DNA of 64,000 nucleotides from assembly GCF_003130795.1 (NCBI RefSeq), contig NZ_CP029352.1:784001-848000 (forward strand), in the 5' to 3' direction. The notes under the pieces are model-generated. The model searched no databases and had not been told where the DNA came from. It saw only the letters and a list, made by a program, of their open reading frames with translations. Below, piece by piece: positions 53,801 to 60,794 of this stretch (positions are counted from its first letter, which is position 1; the number at the start of each line of letters is the position of its first letter). The stretch comes from Azospirillum thermophilum. GTDB taxonomy: Bacteria > Pseudomonadota > Alphaproteobacteria > Azospirillales > Azospirillaceae. A program made the position numbers and the translations under genes.

Positions 53801-54142
53801 TTCGATGAACATCAGGCTCAGCCACTGGAAATGCTTCCAGCGGATGGCCGGCTGCTGGCGGATCTCGCGGCGCTGGTTCAGGCGGGCGGTCAGCCGCACG
53901 ATGTTCTGGTCGTAGGCGCGCAGCCGCTCCTCCGCCAGCTTCAGCTTGGGCCCCTGGAGGCGCAGCAGCAGGTCGAGGAAATGATGCTCCCCGTTGCTGT
54001 CCAGCCCCTCGTATCGCTCGTCGCGCAGGGGTTTGGTCAGTTCCTCCAGGCTGGAGGCGCCGAAGCGGTCCAGCATCCATTGCGCCACCGCCAGCCGGTC
54101 GGAGAAGCGGACCGTCGGTTTCGCCTTCTTCAAGGGTGCCAT
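50885..54142 (-). CDS. Type III restriction Res-like helicase-nuclease
   Basis: This 1085-residue SF2 enzyme has Walker A LWCATGAGKTLLMHA (~169-176), a DEAH-variant box LVLVDEGHRGLG (~271), motif III FEYSATF (~304), motif VI VIQLFGRGVRLRGL, and a C-terminal PD-(D/E)xK nuclease: NYQPDFIVWV (Asp ~975) then ILFVDPKGIRQF (Asp ~993, Lys ~995). It is longer than a typical Res (~970). It starts 17 bases after the methyltransferase stop, the usual mod-res order. It is the last gene of the six-gene leftward block. As in type III systems it is expected to translocate and cut unmodified DNA; here it may be controlled by the two extra ATPases. Confidence 0.88.
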   Translation of the reverse strand: MAPLKKAKPTVRFSDRLAVAQWMLDRFGASSLEELTKPLRDERYEGLDSNGEHHFLDLLLRLQGPKLKLAEERLRAYDQNIVRLTARLNQRREIRQQPAIRWKHFQWLSLMFIEHYLDRYFEDAEALKADLNGWIADFNARVGSANRIEPFEPLLPAKLQLNKLALWCATGAGKTLLMHANILQFQFYLDREGHKAPDHVVLLTPNDGLSAQHHEEMEQAGIQSEIYSREGMTLFRGNAVEIIAIHKLREKDGRKTVSVDTFEGTNLVLVDEGHRGLGRGDEGVWLDFRERLCRDGFSFEYSATFQQAISESPRLTDLYAKAILVNYSYRYFYGDGFGKDYSILNLDEDTEKGPHLDSYLVGCLMAFFQQMELYERNREALKPFNIARPLWVFVGATVTGKKAEKEEAADVVRVVEFLARFTGRAAEMVRRIDGILQKGLVNAKRQDLFGRRFDALHDMGLGAEAIYCRILALLFNAPDAGTTAANPLRVVYRKGPQELALHVGVNPAFGVVNVGDPKGLFDQFEAAETAGQLDRAEETVGSAPSLFAGINRPGSTVTLLVGSRKFTEGWSSWRVSTMGLMNLGKSEGAQVIQLFGRGVRLRGLNDCLKRTREIVGLEKPPAPPYLAELETLNVFGIRASYMQAFADYLDEEQITKESETEELVVPVVRANPFPAGLKTLRVADEIDGVRTEFGAAFRKLARIPTLAPPQAGDPDDPLRKHPVVLNWYPRIAALRSRGVAGDGVEAVWERTVLPKEAVHLLDLDALWFELERFKAERGWFNLNIPRPVVAELLGRSDWYLLYAPPAELALDDLDGLPAIRDIALALLRRYTEHFYLYAKNAFEGPHRCYAPVDETDPSIRDYRFRIRRDDPQARARISELKAFIVSGRLRTDPGKTLQAVRFGRHLFQPLVHFTGNTIEVTPAALNPGEWRFVIDLMDYCDRNPPVLAGCEVYCLRNISGGRGVSFFEAGNYQPDFIVWVCHPDGSQDILFVDPKGIRQFAVEDDKIKFYKTIKQEERERNDPKVRLHAFILAVPGTDVAEMSRKWKMTKADMEDHHVLFLDDGGPVYLPEMFRRAGLSAEATAE

Positions 54143-54159
54143 CGTTCGTCGCCCGCGGG

Positions 54160-57100
54160 TCAGAGAATGCCGGAGGTGTCGGTGTCGGCGAACATCAGCC
54201 GCTGGAAATCCTCTTCGATCAGCCGGACCTTCATCGCGATGGGCGGCGCCGCGCCGTCCTCGCCGTCCTCGTCCTGGTCGCCCTCGGGGGCGGCGAGGCG
54301 CAGGTTCTGGAGGTTGTTGTCACCGTTGACCCAGACCACCCGCACCTCGCTGTCGCGCGCGTTCAGCCGCGCGGCCTCGGCGAAGGCGTCGAGCGCCAGA
54401 TTGTCGGTCTCGGCGTCGCCGGTCAGGCTGCGCCAGATCACCACCGCCGCCTCGCCACCGGGCAGGGTGCCCTCGACCAGCCGAAACCAGTGCGCCCCTT
54501 CGGGATCGGTGCGGAAGGCGTCACGGTCGATGCGGCCGTTCGCCCGGCGCGGCCACACCAGCCGCCCGTGACGGGGATCGCGCACAAAGGCGGAGCGGTA
54601 GCGGCGCGGCGCATGCAGTTTCTTGACCGTCATACCGATCAGCCAGGAGAAGGTTTCCACCAGATCGACGCGCACCGGGGTCTCCACCCCGTCGCGCAGC
54701 ACGGTCAGGGTGTAGCCGGTGGGATCGCGGAACTCCTCGATGTCGAGCAGCGACGCCCCTTTGGCCTCCGTCGCCAGCATGCGCGAGAGCATGTAGCGGA
54801 TGCGCAGCTCGCTCATCCGCCCCGGTCCGGCCTCCCGGTCCTTGGCCGAGAACAGATCCTCCAGATCCTTCGGCCGCTCCGCCAGCGCAAGGTTCTCCAG
54901 CGCGTCCTCGTAGGATTCGAGGCGGATGTATTTGAAGGCGTAGCCTCTTTTCGTCAATTCCTGTGGTCGCCCATCCTTCCACATTGGTGCGTATGCGGCA
55001 CGTTTCACGCGCAGCAGCGTTACTGCCTCAAAATAATCCGAGACTTCGATGATAAAAAATTTCCGAAAGCCTCCATCTTCATGATTTGTGCGGATGATTC
55101 CGTGAGCGGTCGAGCCGCTCCCAGCGAAAAAGTCTACAATAAGCCCATTCTTGCTCGGGTTGTCTGTTACATTGCAAATTCTGGATATCAGTTTTGTCGG
55201 CTTGACTGTGTTCAGAACATCTTCCGTCCTTTTGTATGGAACAATGCTCAATAGCTCACGCTTTGCATCTTGAGTATGGCCCACATCCTCGTAGCGCCAG
55301 ACCGTCTGAGGAACAATCCCCTGCTTGACCTCAGAAAGAAAACGCTTCTGGCGAGGCATATTGTTTCCCTCACGCCCCCACCAAATGCGGCCATCCTTGT
55401 CCATCTCCTCAAACTTTTGCTTTGATATGCGCCAGTATGTCCCCATCGTGGGTCGAAAAAGATCCCCGCTTGGGCTAGTGACTTCGTATTGCCCATCTCC
55501 ATAATAATTGCGGGCGGTCAGGTCACTGGACGACCACACTCCTCGATGATCGTTGTCAGGGTTGGTATACCTATTGTCTGCTTCCGATGAGCGAGGAAGC
55601 AACGTTGGCGTCCAATTATCTTTGTTCATAGAGTTGACGAGTATGTAATCATGATCTACTGAAAAATGCCGAGCAGTATTCTTCGGGGAAAAATTTTTCA
55701 CCCAAATTACATTGGCGACAAAGCTGTTCGAGCCTAAGATGGTTTCGTATAGCTTCTGAAGGTTATAGCATTCATCGTCAGAAATAGAGGTAAAAATGGG
55801 CGCGTTTGCTTTCAACATATTGCTTGCCAAAAGAACGCGGTCCATCAACATGGAGGACCAGCTGGAATGTTGATAACTGTCTTTGTAAACAAAGTCGTCG
55901 GAACCAGTGTTATATGGTGGGTCTATATAGATGCAATCAACACGACTCCTGAATCGAGCGCTCGTAAGATTTAACGCTCCAAAATTCTCCGAATGCACCA
56001 GCAGCCCGTCCATCCGGTCGTCCAGATCATCGATGGAGGCGAGCAGGCGGGCCTTGAAGTCCTCGTCGAAATGCTTGGTGTCCAGCACCAGGAAAGGGTT
56101 GGCGCGCAGGAAGGCCTCGGTCAGGGGTTCACTGTAGGCAACGTCACCCAACCGCTCCGCCCGGATCTCGTCGATGGCGAACAGTTCGACCCACTCCCGG
56201 CGCTGCGCCTCGCTGGCGGCGATCTCCGGGTAGAATTTCGCGTCGATGCGGTCGAGCGTCAGGCACCATTGGGTGTCCAGGACGAACTTCTTCTTCAGCC
56301 ACAGGCGCTTCTGGAACTCCTCGATCTGCGCCAGGAACTCGATCACCTCGGTGGCGATGCGTTCCACCGCCTCGGCCTTGGCCAGTTCGGCAGCGATCTG
56401 TTCCATCCGGTTGGCCCGGCGGGCCTCGTTGAGCGCGCGGCGGTTCAGCACCTCGCGATCAAGAAACAAGTCGAGTTCCCGCGCCAGAAATCCCTTCAGG
56501 TCCTTGTGGATGAAATAGTCGAAGCTGTTCTTGGCGGTGAAGATGGTCAGGTGCTTGTCGATCAGGCGGCGCTTGTCGTCCTTCTCGGTCGGCGCGGGGG
56601 CGGCGAGGCCGGCGGCCCAGCCCGCCGCCTCCGGCAGCGCCAGGATGCGCTCGGCCGTGTCGGCGTTCAGGGCGTCCTGTCGGCGCTTGTCGTCCTCGTC
56701 GGCCTGATAGGTGAAGTGGACGATCAGGTCGCCGTCCTCCTCCGCCAGCGGCTGGTCGCCGGCGAGGCGGAAGCGGCGCTGCTTGCCCTTGGCCTCCTTG
56801 TTGTTGTCGCGCTCGGTCTCGGCGCTGACGACGCGGAAGCGGACGGCGCGCCCGTCCTCCAGCCGGAAGACGTAGTTGGCGAAGCTTTCCGAGGATTTGA
56901 CGTAGTACTGGTCCTTGTTGGCCCAGTGCAGCTTCACCTCCTCCCCCTCGTAGGGGATGAGGTAGACGCCGTCCCGCCCGCGCCGCTGGGCGATGAAGTC
57001 GCCCTCGTCGTAATAGCGCCCGAAGAAGCGGTCGAGCGCCGTCCAGATCTGGTCAAGCAGCGTGTCGGGCGCGGTGTTTCCCGCCCGCGCGATGTCCGCC

Positions 57101-57423
57101 CGCAACTCGCGCACGCGCGGGGAGGCTTCCGGATCGAATCCGGCCTCGCGCGCTCCGGCGATGGCCTTGTCCAGTTCCCGGCGCAGCGCCGCCGCGCCGT
57201 CGCCGATACCCGCCGCCCGCACAGCCTCCTCCGCCCGCGCCGGCAGCTCGCTGCGCAGGAAGCGCAGGATCTCGTCCCGCCGGAAGTTCATGATCCGGTA
57301 GATGCCGAAATCCAGGTCCCCGCGGTCGAGCTGGAACATCTCCTCCAGCCGGCGGATGAGCTGCTTCAACGCCTCGGACTCGCGGATGGCGGGGGCGGGA
57401 GCGGTCAAATTGGACGACATCAT
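54160..57423 (-). CDS. Beta-class N6-adenine DNA methyltransferase, long type III Mod-like
   Basis: At 1087 residues this is far longer than EcoP-type Mod (~640). An N-terminal helical region (~1-480; FQLDRGDLDFGIYRIMNFRR at 30) precedes the catalytic core: motif IV IYIDPPYNTGSDDFVYKDS (DPPY 501-504), a presumed target-recognition segment (~560-720), then the SAM-binding motif I LIVDFFAGSGSTAHGI (~765), the order of beta-class enzymes. A ~260-residue C-terminal domain follows. Bases ~54950-55985, covering the whole core, are strikingly AT-rich against GC-rich flanks, indicating domain replacement. It would mark self DNA for the Res-like nuclease. Start MMSS; the second Met is equally possible. 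Confidence 0.92.
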   Translation of the reverse strand: MMSSNLTAPAPAIRESEALKQLIRRLEEMFQLDRGDLDFGIYRIMNFRRDEILRFLRSELPARAEEAVRAAGIGDGAAALRRELDKAIAGAREAGFDPEASPRVRELRADIARAGNTAPDTLLDQIWTALDRFFGRYYDEGDFIAQRRGRDGVYLIPYEGEEVKLHWANKDQYYVKSSESFANYVFRLEDGRAVRFRVVSAETERDNNKEAKGKQRRFRLAGDQPLAEEDGDLIVHFTYQADEDDKRRQDALNADTAERILALPEAAGWAAGLAAPAPTEKDDKRRLIDKHLTIFTAKNSFDYFIHKDLKGFLARELDLFLDREVLNRRALNEARRANRMEQIAAELAKAEAVERIATEVIEFLAQIEEFQKRLWLKKKFVLDTQWCLTLDRIDAKFYPEIAASEAQRREWVELFAIDEIRAERLGDVAYSEPLTEAFLRANPFLVLDTKHFDEDFKARLLASIDDLDDRMDGLLVHSENFGALNLTSARFRSRVDCIYIDPPYNTGSDDFVYKDSYQHSSWSSMLMDRVLLASNMLKANAPIFTSISDDECYNLQKLYETILGSNSFVANVIWVKNFSPKNTARHFSVDHDYILVNSMNKDNWTPTLLPRSSEADNRYTNPDNDHRGVWSSSDLTARNYYGDGQYEVTSPSGDLFRPTMGTYWRISKQKFEEMDKDGRIWWGREGNNMPRQKRFLSEVKQGIVPQTVWRYEDVGHTQDAKRELLSIVPYKRTEDVLNTVKPTKLISRICNVTDNPSKNGLIVDFFAGSGSTAHGIIRTNHEDGGFRKFFIIEVSDYFEAVTLLRVKRAAYAPMWKDGRPQELTKRGYAFKYIRLESYEDALENLALAERPKDLEDLFSAKDREAGPGRMSELRIRYMLSRMLATEAKGASLLDIEEFRDPTGYTLTVLRDGVETPVRVDLVETFSWLIGMTVKKLHAPRRYRSAFVRDPRHGRLVWPRRANGRIDRDAFRTDPEGAHWFRLVEGTLPGGEAAVVIWRSLTGDAETDNLALDAFAEAARLNARDSEVRVVWVNGDNNLQNLRLAAPEGDQDEDGEDGAAPPIAMKVRLIEEDFQRLMFADTDTSGIL

Positions 57424-57518
57424 GGCCTGGGTTCAGTGGAGCGTGGATGGTCTGGAAATGCGTTGCGCCGGGAACGGGTCCCGGCGCAGCGTCCTATAGC
57501 ACAGTTTGCCCTCAGGTC

Positions 57519-58985
57519 TCACTGTGGAGGCTGGGCCGCCTTCCGCGGCGGCCTGACCAGTCCGCGGCGCCGAAGCCCGGCGGCGGGCCGCAGCACGTCG
57601 GGGAAGTGGATGCGGTCACCCTTCACCTTCATGGCCGCCGCGATGGCGATCAGGCTGTCCAGGAGGTAGGGTTCTCCTCCATAATCCAGTGGATAGGCCG
57701 AAGACTTACCGGTGAAACCGATAGGAAGCAGCAAGTCTTCCTCGTTCGCTCGACGGATGATCTCGCTGACCGTCCCGGCAGCGGCCCAACGGTCGTATAG
57801 CTCTTCCGGCGAGCAGGGAACCTGCATGCTGCGCAACGGCTGAAGTGTGATGGGAACCCACCAGTACTCGTCCATCAACTCACTGAGATGACGGTCCGAG
57901 GCTTCCCGCATTCCCTGCATGATGGATGGACCGCTGAACACACGCTCCGAGTCGCTGGGCTCGGCCTCGGCGGCCTTGCGCATCAACTCCAGAAAAGCAC
58001 GAGGCATCACTTCGCCCTTGGCGTCGGCGAGATGATTCATGATCCAATCATAAATGCGTGCTGCGCTGGGACTGGCGGTCATGAAGGCGCCGCCCGCCAT
58101 GGCTCTGATGGCCTCGCGCTGCTCCTCTTCGGTCAGTTGCTGCGGCTTCCAATCGAAGCCGACCACCTCCCTGAAAGCAGAACTGTACCGGAACGGATCG
58201 GACCCTTCGCCCACCTCCATGTAATGAAACAGCAGATCGTAGAGGGACGTGGTGGTCCAATTCAGCCGCGCACGCTCGTTCCATATTTTCGAGCGGTCCG
58301 GTCCGATCCAGAGGCCGCCAAAGTTAGCTTGGTCAAGCCGCATGAAGAGCTTGACCCGGATCGAACGGAGGGTCTTGCAGAGTCGGGTGAATTCCAGAAT
58401 CCGATCTAATCTTTTTTGCATCTCCGGCCATGTTCGCCCCAGCGTGTCCAAGCCATCGAACACCAACAGAAGGCGATTGCCGGAGGCAGTCAGTTCCCGG
58501 TCGACGTCGCGGATGGCGCGCTCACCCGTCTCAGGGTTTGCATTCAGCAATAGCGCGATGTCCCGGATGGGATTGTGCTGGTAGCGGCCGGCGGCCCGCA
58601 ACAGAACGGCTTCCCACACCCGGAGCGTATCCAGCCCGCGGTTCTCGCAGTCCTGCACGACGGCGAGGCTGGCGGCGGTATCGTCGGCATAGGAACCGTG
58701 ATAGGCGGCAAAAGCCGTCACGTTGTAAAGGTTCAGCCGCTCGAACTGCGGTTGCCTCGCAAGCCATTGCCGGCTTTCCCGGCCCACGAGAGCCGATGCC
58801 CAGAACGTCTTGCCGACTCCCCGGTTCCCGATCACGAGCGCACGATCTGGATCGAGCGCGTTTACATGCTCACGCGGGGCATAGATCTCCTCCCGGCTCG
58901 GAGGATTGCCCGGTGTGTGCGAAGCTCCCTTGGGCAGGCCCCTGAGCGTGCTTCGCAGCTTCTCCACTGCGTGGCGGTTGCTCAC
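57519..58985 (-). CDS. P-loop ATPase of the defence block (STAND/Sll1717-like)
   Basis: The 488-residue protein has Walker A ALVIGNRGVGKTFWASAL (~53-60) and Walker B RLLLVFDGLDTLGRTW followed by helical and winged regions (FREVVGFDWKPQQLTEEEQR, SAARIYDWIMNHLADAKGEV). No DNA-cleavage motif is evident. I choose GTG 58985 because GGAAGG lies upstream and the gene then abuts the preceding stop; an in-frame ATG at 59051 would overlap that gene by 65 bases. The family resembles P-loop sensors found beside ParA-like proteins in defence loci. Its role here is unknown: perhaps phage sensing or coupling of the helicases. Confidence 0.75.
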   Translation of the reverse strand: MSNRHAVEKLRSTLRGLPKGASHTPGNPPSREEIYAPREHVNALDPDRALVIGNRGVGKTFWASALVGRESRQWLARQPQFERLNLYNVTAFAAYHGSYADDTAASLAVVQDCENRGLDTLRVWEAVLLRAAGRYQHNPIRDIALLLNANPETGERAIRDVDRELTASGNRLLLVFDGLDTLGRTWPEMQKRLDRILEFTRLCKTLRSIRVKLFMRLDQANFGGLWIGPDRSKIWNERARLNWTTTSLYDLLFHYMEVGEGSDPFRYSSAFREVVGFDWKPQQLTEEEQREAIRAMAGGAFMTASPSAARIYDWIMNHLADAKGEVMPRAFLELMRKAAEAEPSDSERVFSGPSIMQGMREASDRHLSELMDEYWWVPITLQPLRSMQVPCSPEELYDRWAAAGTVSEIIRRANEEDLLLPIGFTGKSSAYPLDYGGEPYLLDSLIAIAAAMKVKGDRIHFPDVLRPAAGLRRRGLVRPPRKAAQPPQ

Positions 58986-58986
58986 G

Positions 58987-60312
58987 TCAGCTTTCCTTCC
59001 GTCCAAGCAGAATGACCTTCGCCCTGTCCAGGAACTCCGAATAGGCTGCACGATAGACGTCGGACTTCAAAACGGAAACATCGGCGATCGGATCGAACTT
59101 CGTGTAGGACGGATCGAAATGAATGCGGGCGGCCATGTGCGGCGCGTCCTCGTCCGTCAAGGAGAAGGTGAATCCTGCGCCTTCCTCGTCGGCTTCATAG
59201 AAGGTTCGCGCCAGCATTTCATGCAGGCTGCTGCGGAAATCCGAACCGTCGCGGCCCTTGTCGCTCTTCGATTCGACGAAGTGGATCTGCCTGCGCCAAT
59301 CCTCGGCTTCCTCCGTTGCATCCTGTTCCAGCCGGGACAGGTGCGCGAACAGGAAGCTCAGGTCCTGGAACGTCTGCGGCTGGTCCACGCCGAAAACCAT
59401 CACCGACGCGCCGAGACCGAGAAGCGTGCTGGCCGAGAATTCCGACAGGCCGGCGCGCGCGTCGATCAGCACGGCGTCGTACTGCCGGCGCTGGGCCATG
59501 CGGTCCACGAACGTGCGAAGCTGCCGACGCACCGTGATCGGGTCGCCGTCCTCGCTCGGCTTCTCCAGGAAGGCGCGGGACAGCTTGGCGATCATGTTTT
59601 CCGGCGCCGCCAGCGTCGCCGTGCCGATGGCCGGAACGACATCAACAAGGCCAAGGCTGCCGACCTTGTGGGTCAGCTCGCTGGTCGCGACGCAGGCGTC
59701 GAAATCTGCATCCTCCCACGCGACCAGGCCGGATTCGGCCAGGTAGTCCAGCAGGCCGAACTTCGGGACCAAATGCTTTTCCAGCAGCATGGAGCCGAGG
59801 CCCGGCGCCTCGAGGTCCGCGTCGATCACCAGAACATTGCGCGACTCGGCAGCCAGACTGGCGGCGAGGACGCTCAGGGCCGTGGTGCGGCCGCCGCCGC
59901 CCTTGACCGACCAGAAAACCAGCCGGCGCGGCGTGGCATCGGTCGCCCGCTCGGGCACCACCACCCAGTCCTGCCCGACGATGCGGCGGTCGGCCAGATC
60001 GACGTAGATCGGTTCCGCTCCCTCCGTCTGCCTGTCGATGAGTTCCCATCGGCTGGGCGCTTCCCACAGCCGGTCGAACGCGAAGCTGTCCGGCCCGACC
60101 GGCGTTCCCTCGTCGTACGCCCAGTCCCCGAGCGCATCGGCCAGGGCCACCTGCAATTCGGTGGCAAGTTCCTCGTTCAGCGGCCTCTTCGTGCAGTATC
60201 CCAGGCGGCCGAAGGCGTCGCGGAAAACCCGCGCCTCCTCAAACGCGTCGGGCCCGATCACCCGTATCGCCGTTTCGACCAGTGCTCGGACGCCATCGTC
60301 AAAATGGATCAT
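58987..60312 (-). CDS. ParA/MinD-like ATPase with KGGGGR variant P-loop
   Basis: This 441-residue protein has a ~130-residue N-terminal helical domain (VRALVETAIRVIGPDAFEEA), then the ATPase core: WSVKGGGGRTTALSVLAASL (~135-154), where the usual P-loop Lys is replaced by Arg (R142) while the signature Lys137 is kept. Next are LVIDADLEAPGLGSMLL, DAVLIDARAGLSEFSASTLL and VMVFGVDQPQTFQDL. Variant KGGxGR ATPases are known as a separate group. ATG 60312 lies five bases after the HEPN-like gene stop. The protein may dimerise on ATP as ParA does but may hydrolyse it slowly. It is probably a switch in the defence block. Confidence 0.85.
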   Translation of the reverse strand: MIHFDDGVRALVETAIRVIGPDAFEEARVFRDAFGRLGYCTKRPLNEELATELQVALADALGDWAYDEGTPVGPDSFAFDRLWEAPSRWELIDRQTEGAEPIYVDLADRRIVGQDWVVVPERATDATPRRLVFWSVKGGGGRTTALSVLAASLAAESRNVLVIDADLEAPGLGSMLLEKHLVPKFGLLDYLAESGLVAWEDADFDACVATSELTHKVGSLGLVDVVPAIGTATLAAPENMIAKLSRAFLEKPSEDGDPITVRRQLRTFVDRMAQRRQYDAVLIDARAGLSEFSASTLLGLGASVMVFGVDQPQTFQDLSFLFAHLSRLEQDATEEAEDWRRQIHFVESKSDKGRDGSDFRSSLHEMLARTFYEADEEGAGFTFSLTDEDAPHMAARIHFDPSYTKFDPIADVSVLKSDVYRAAYSEFLDRAKVILLGRKES

Positions 60313-60317
60313 ATCGG

Positions 60318-60722
60318 TCACAGCCCCACAACAAAGCAGCTTTTCACAAACTCTTCCGCCTGATTCGCCCACGCCTCGCACTGCTTGCCTTCCACCACCT
60401 TTTTTGAGTAGCGCATTTTAATTTCCCAATACTGCATAAACGATGACTTACCGAGACTTTCGCTGACCTGCTTGGAAATGCGCCCCGTATGCTTGAGTGC
60501 AATGTTCTTCAGCTTTGGAAAGTGAATGTAATAAGCATCCTTTTCACCAACCATAAATTCTTTCGTTGGTATATTGATGCTCCTCATGGCCGCTTTCAAT
60601 GCGCACTCGGCCGCCAACCCGAAATGGTAGCCCGCATTATCCAACCTGTTATGTTCGGCCAACAACTTACCATCATGGAGATGGCGCCGCGCAGCAGCAG
60701 GAAAGTCTTCTTCGTATTTCAT
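60318..60722 (-). CDS. HEPN-like small protein
   Basis: This 134-residue all-helical protein has NRLDNAGYHFGLAAECALKA near residue 25-44, the helix typical of HEPN domains. R26 and H33 form an Rx6H spacing, consistent with but not proof of an active HEPN ribonuclease. The rest (IHFPKLKNIALKHTGRISKQ and a final helix EAWANQAEEFVKSCF) continues the bundle. The gene is more AT-rich than its neighbours and sits between the helicase gene and the KGGGGR ATPase gene with a 5-base gap to the latter, so it looks like a subunit of the system (toxin or adaptor). Function inferred. Confidence 0.65.
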   Translation of the reverse strand: MKYEEDFPAAARRHLHDGKLLAEHNRLDNAGYHFGLAAECALKAAMRSINIPTKEFMVGEKDAYYIHFPKLKNIALKHTGRISKQVSESLGKSSFMQYWEIKMRYSKKVVEGKQCEAWANQAEEFVKSCFVVGL

Positions 60723-60794
60723 AACAGCTCGTTCAACTGGAACCAGAGGCGGGCATCGTAGCAGCCGCTTGCCCTCATGGCGAGCGCCAAGCCT

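Noticed and set aside
50885..57423. Simple two-gene type III restriction system
   Set aside because: Both proteins are longer than usual Mod and Res, and four further co-directional genes abut them; kept as the core of a larger unit.
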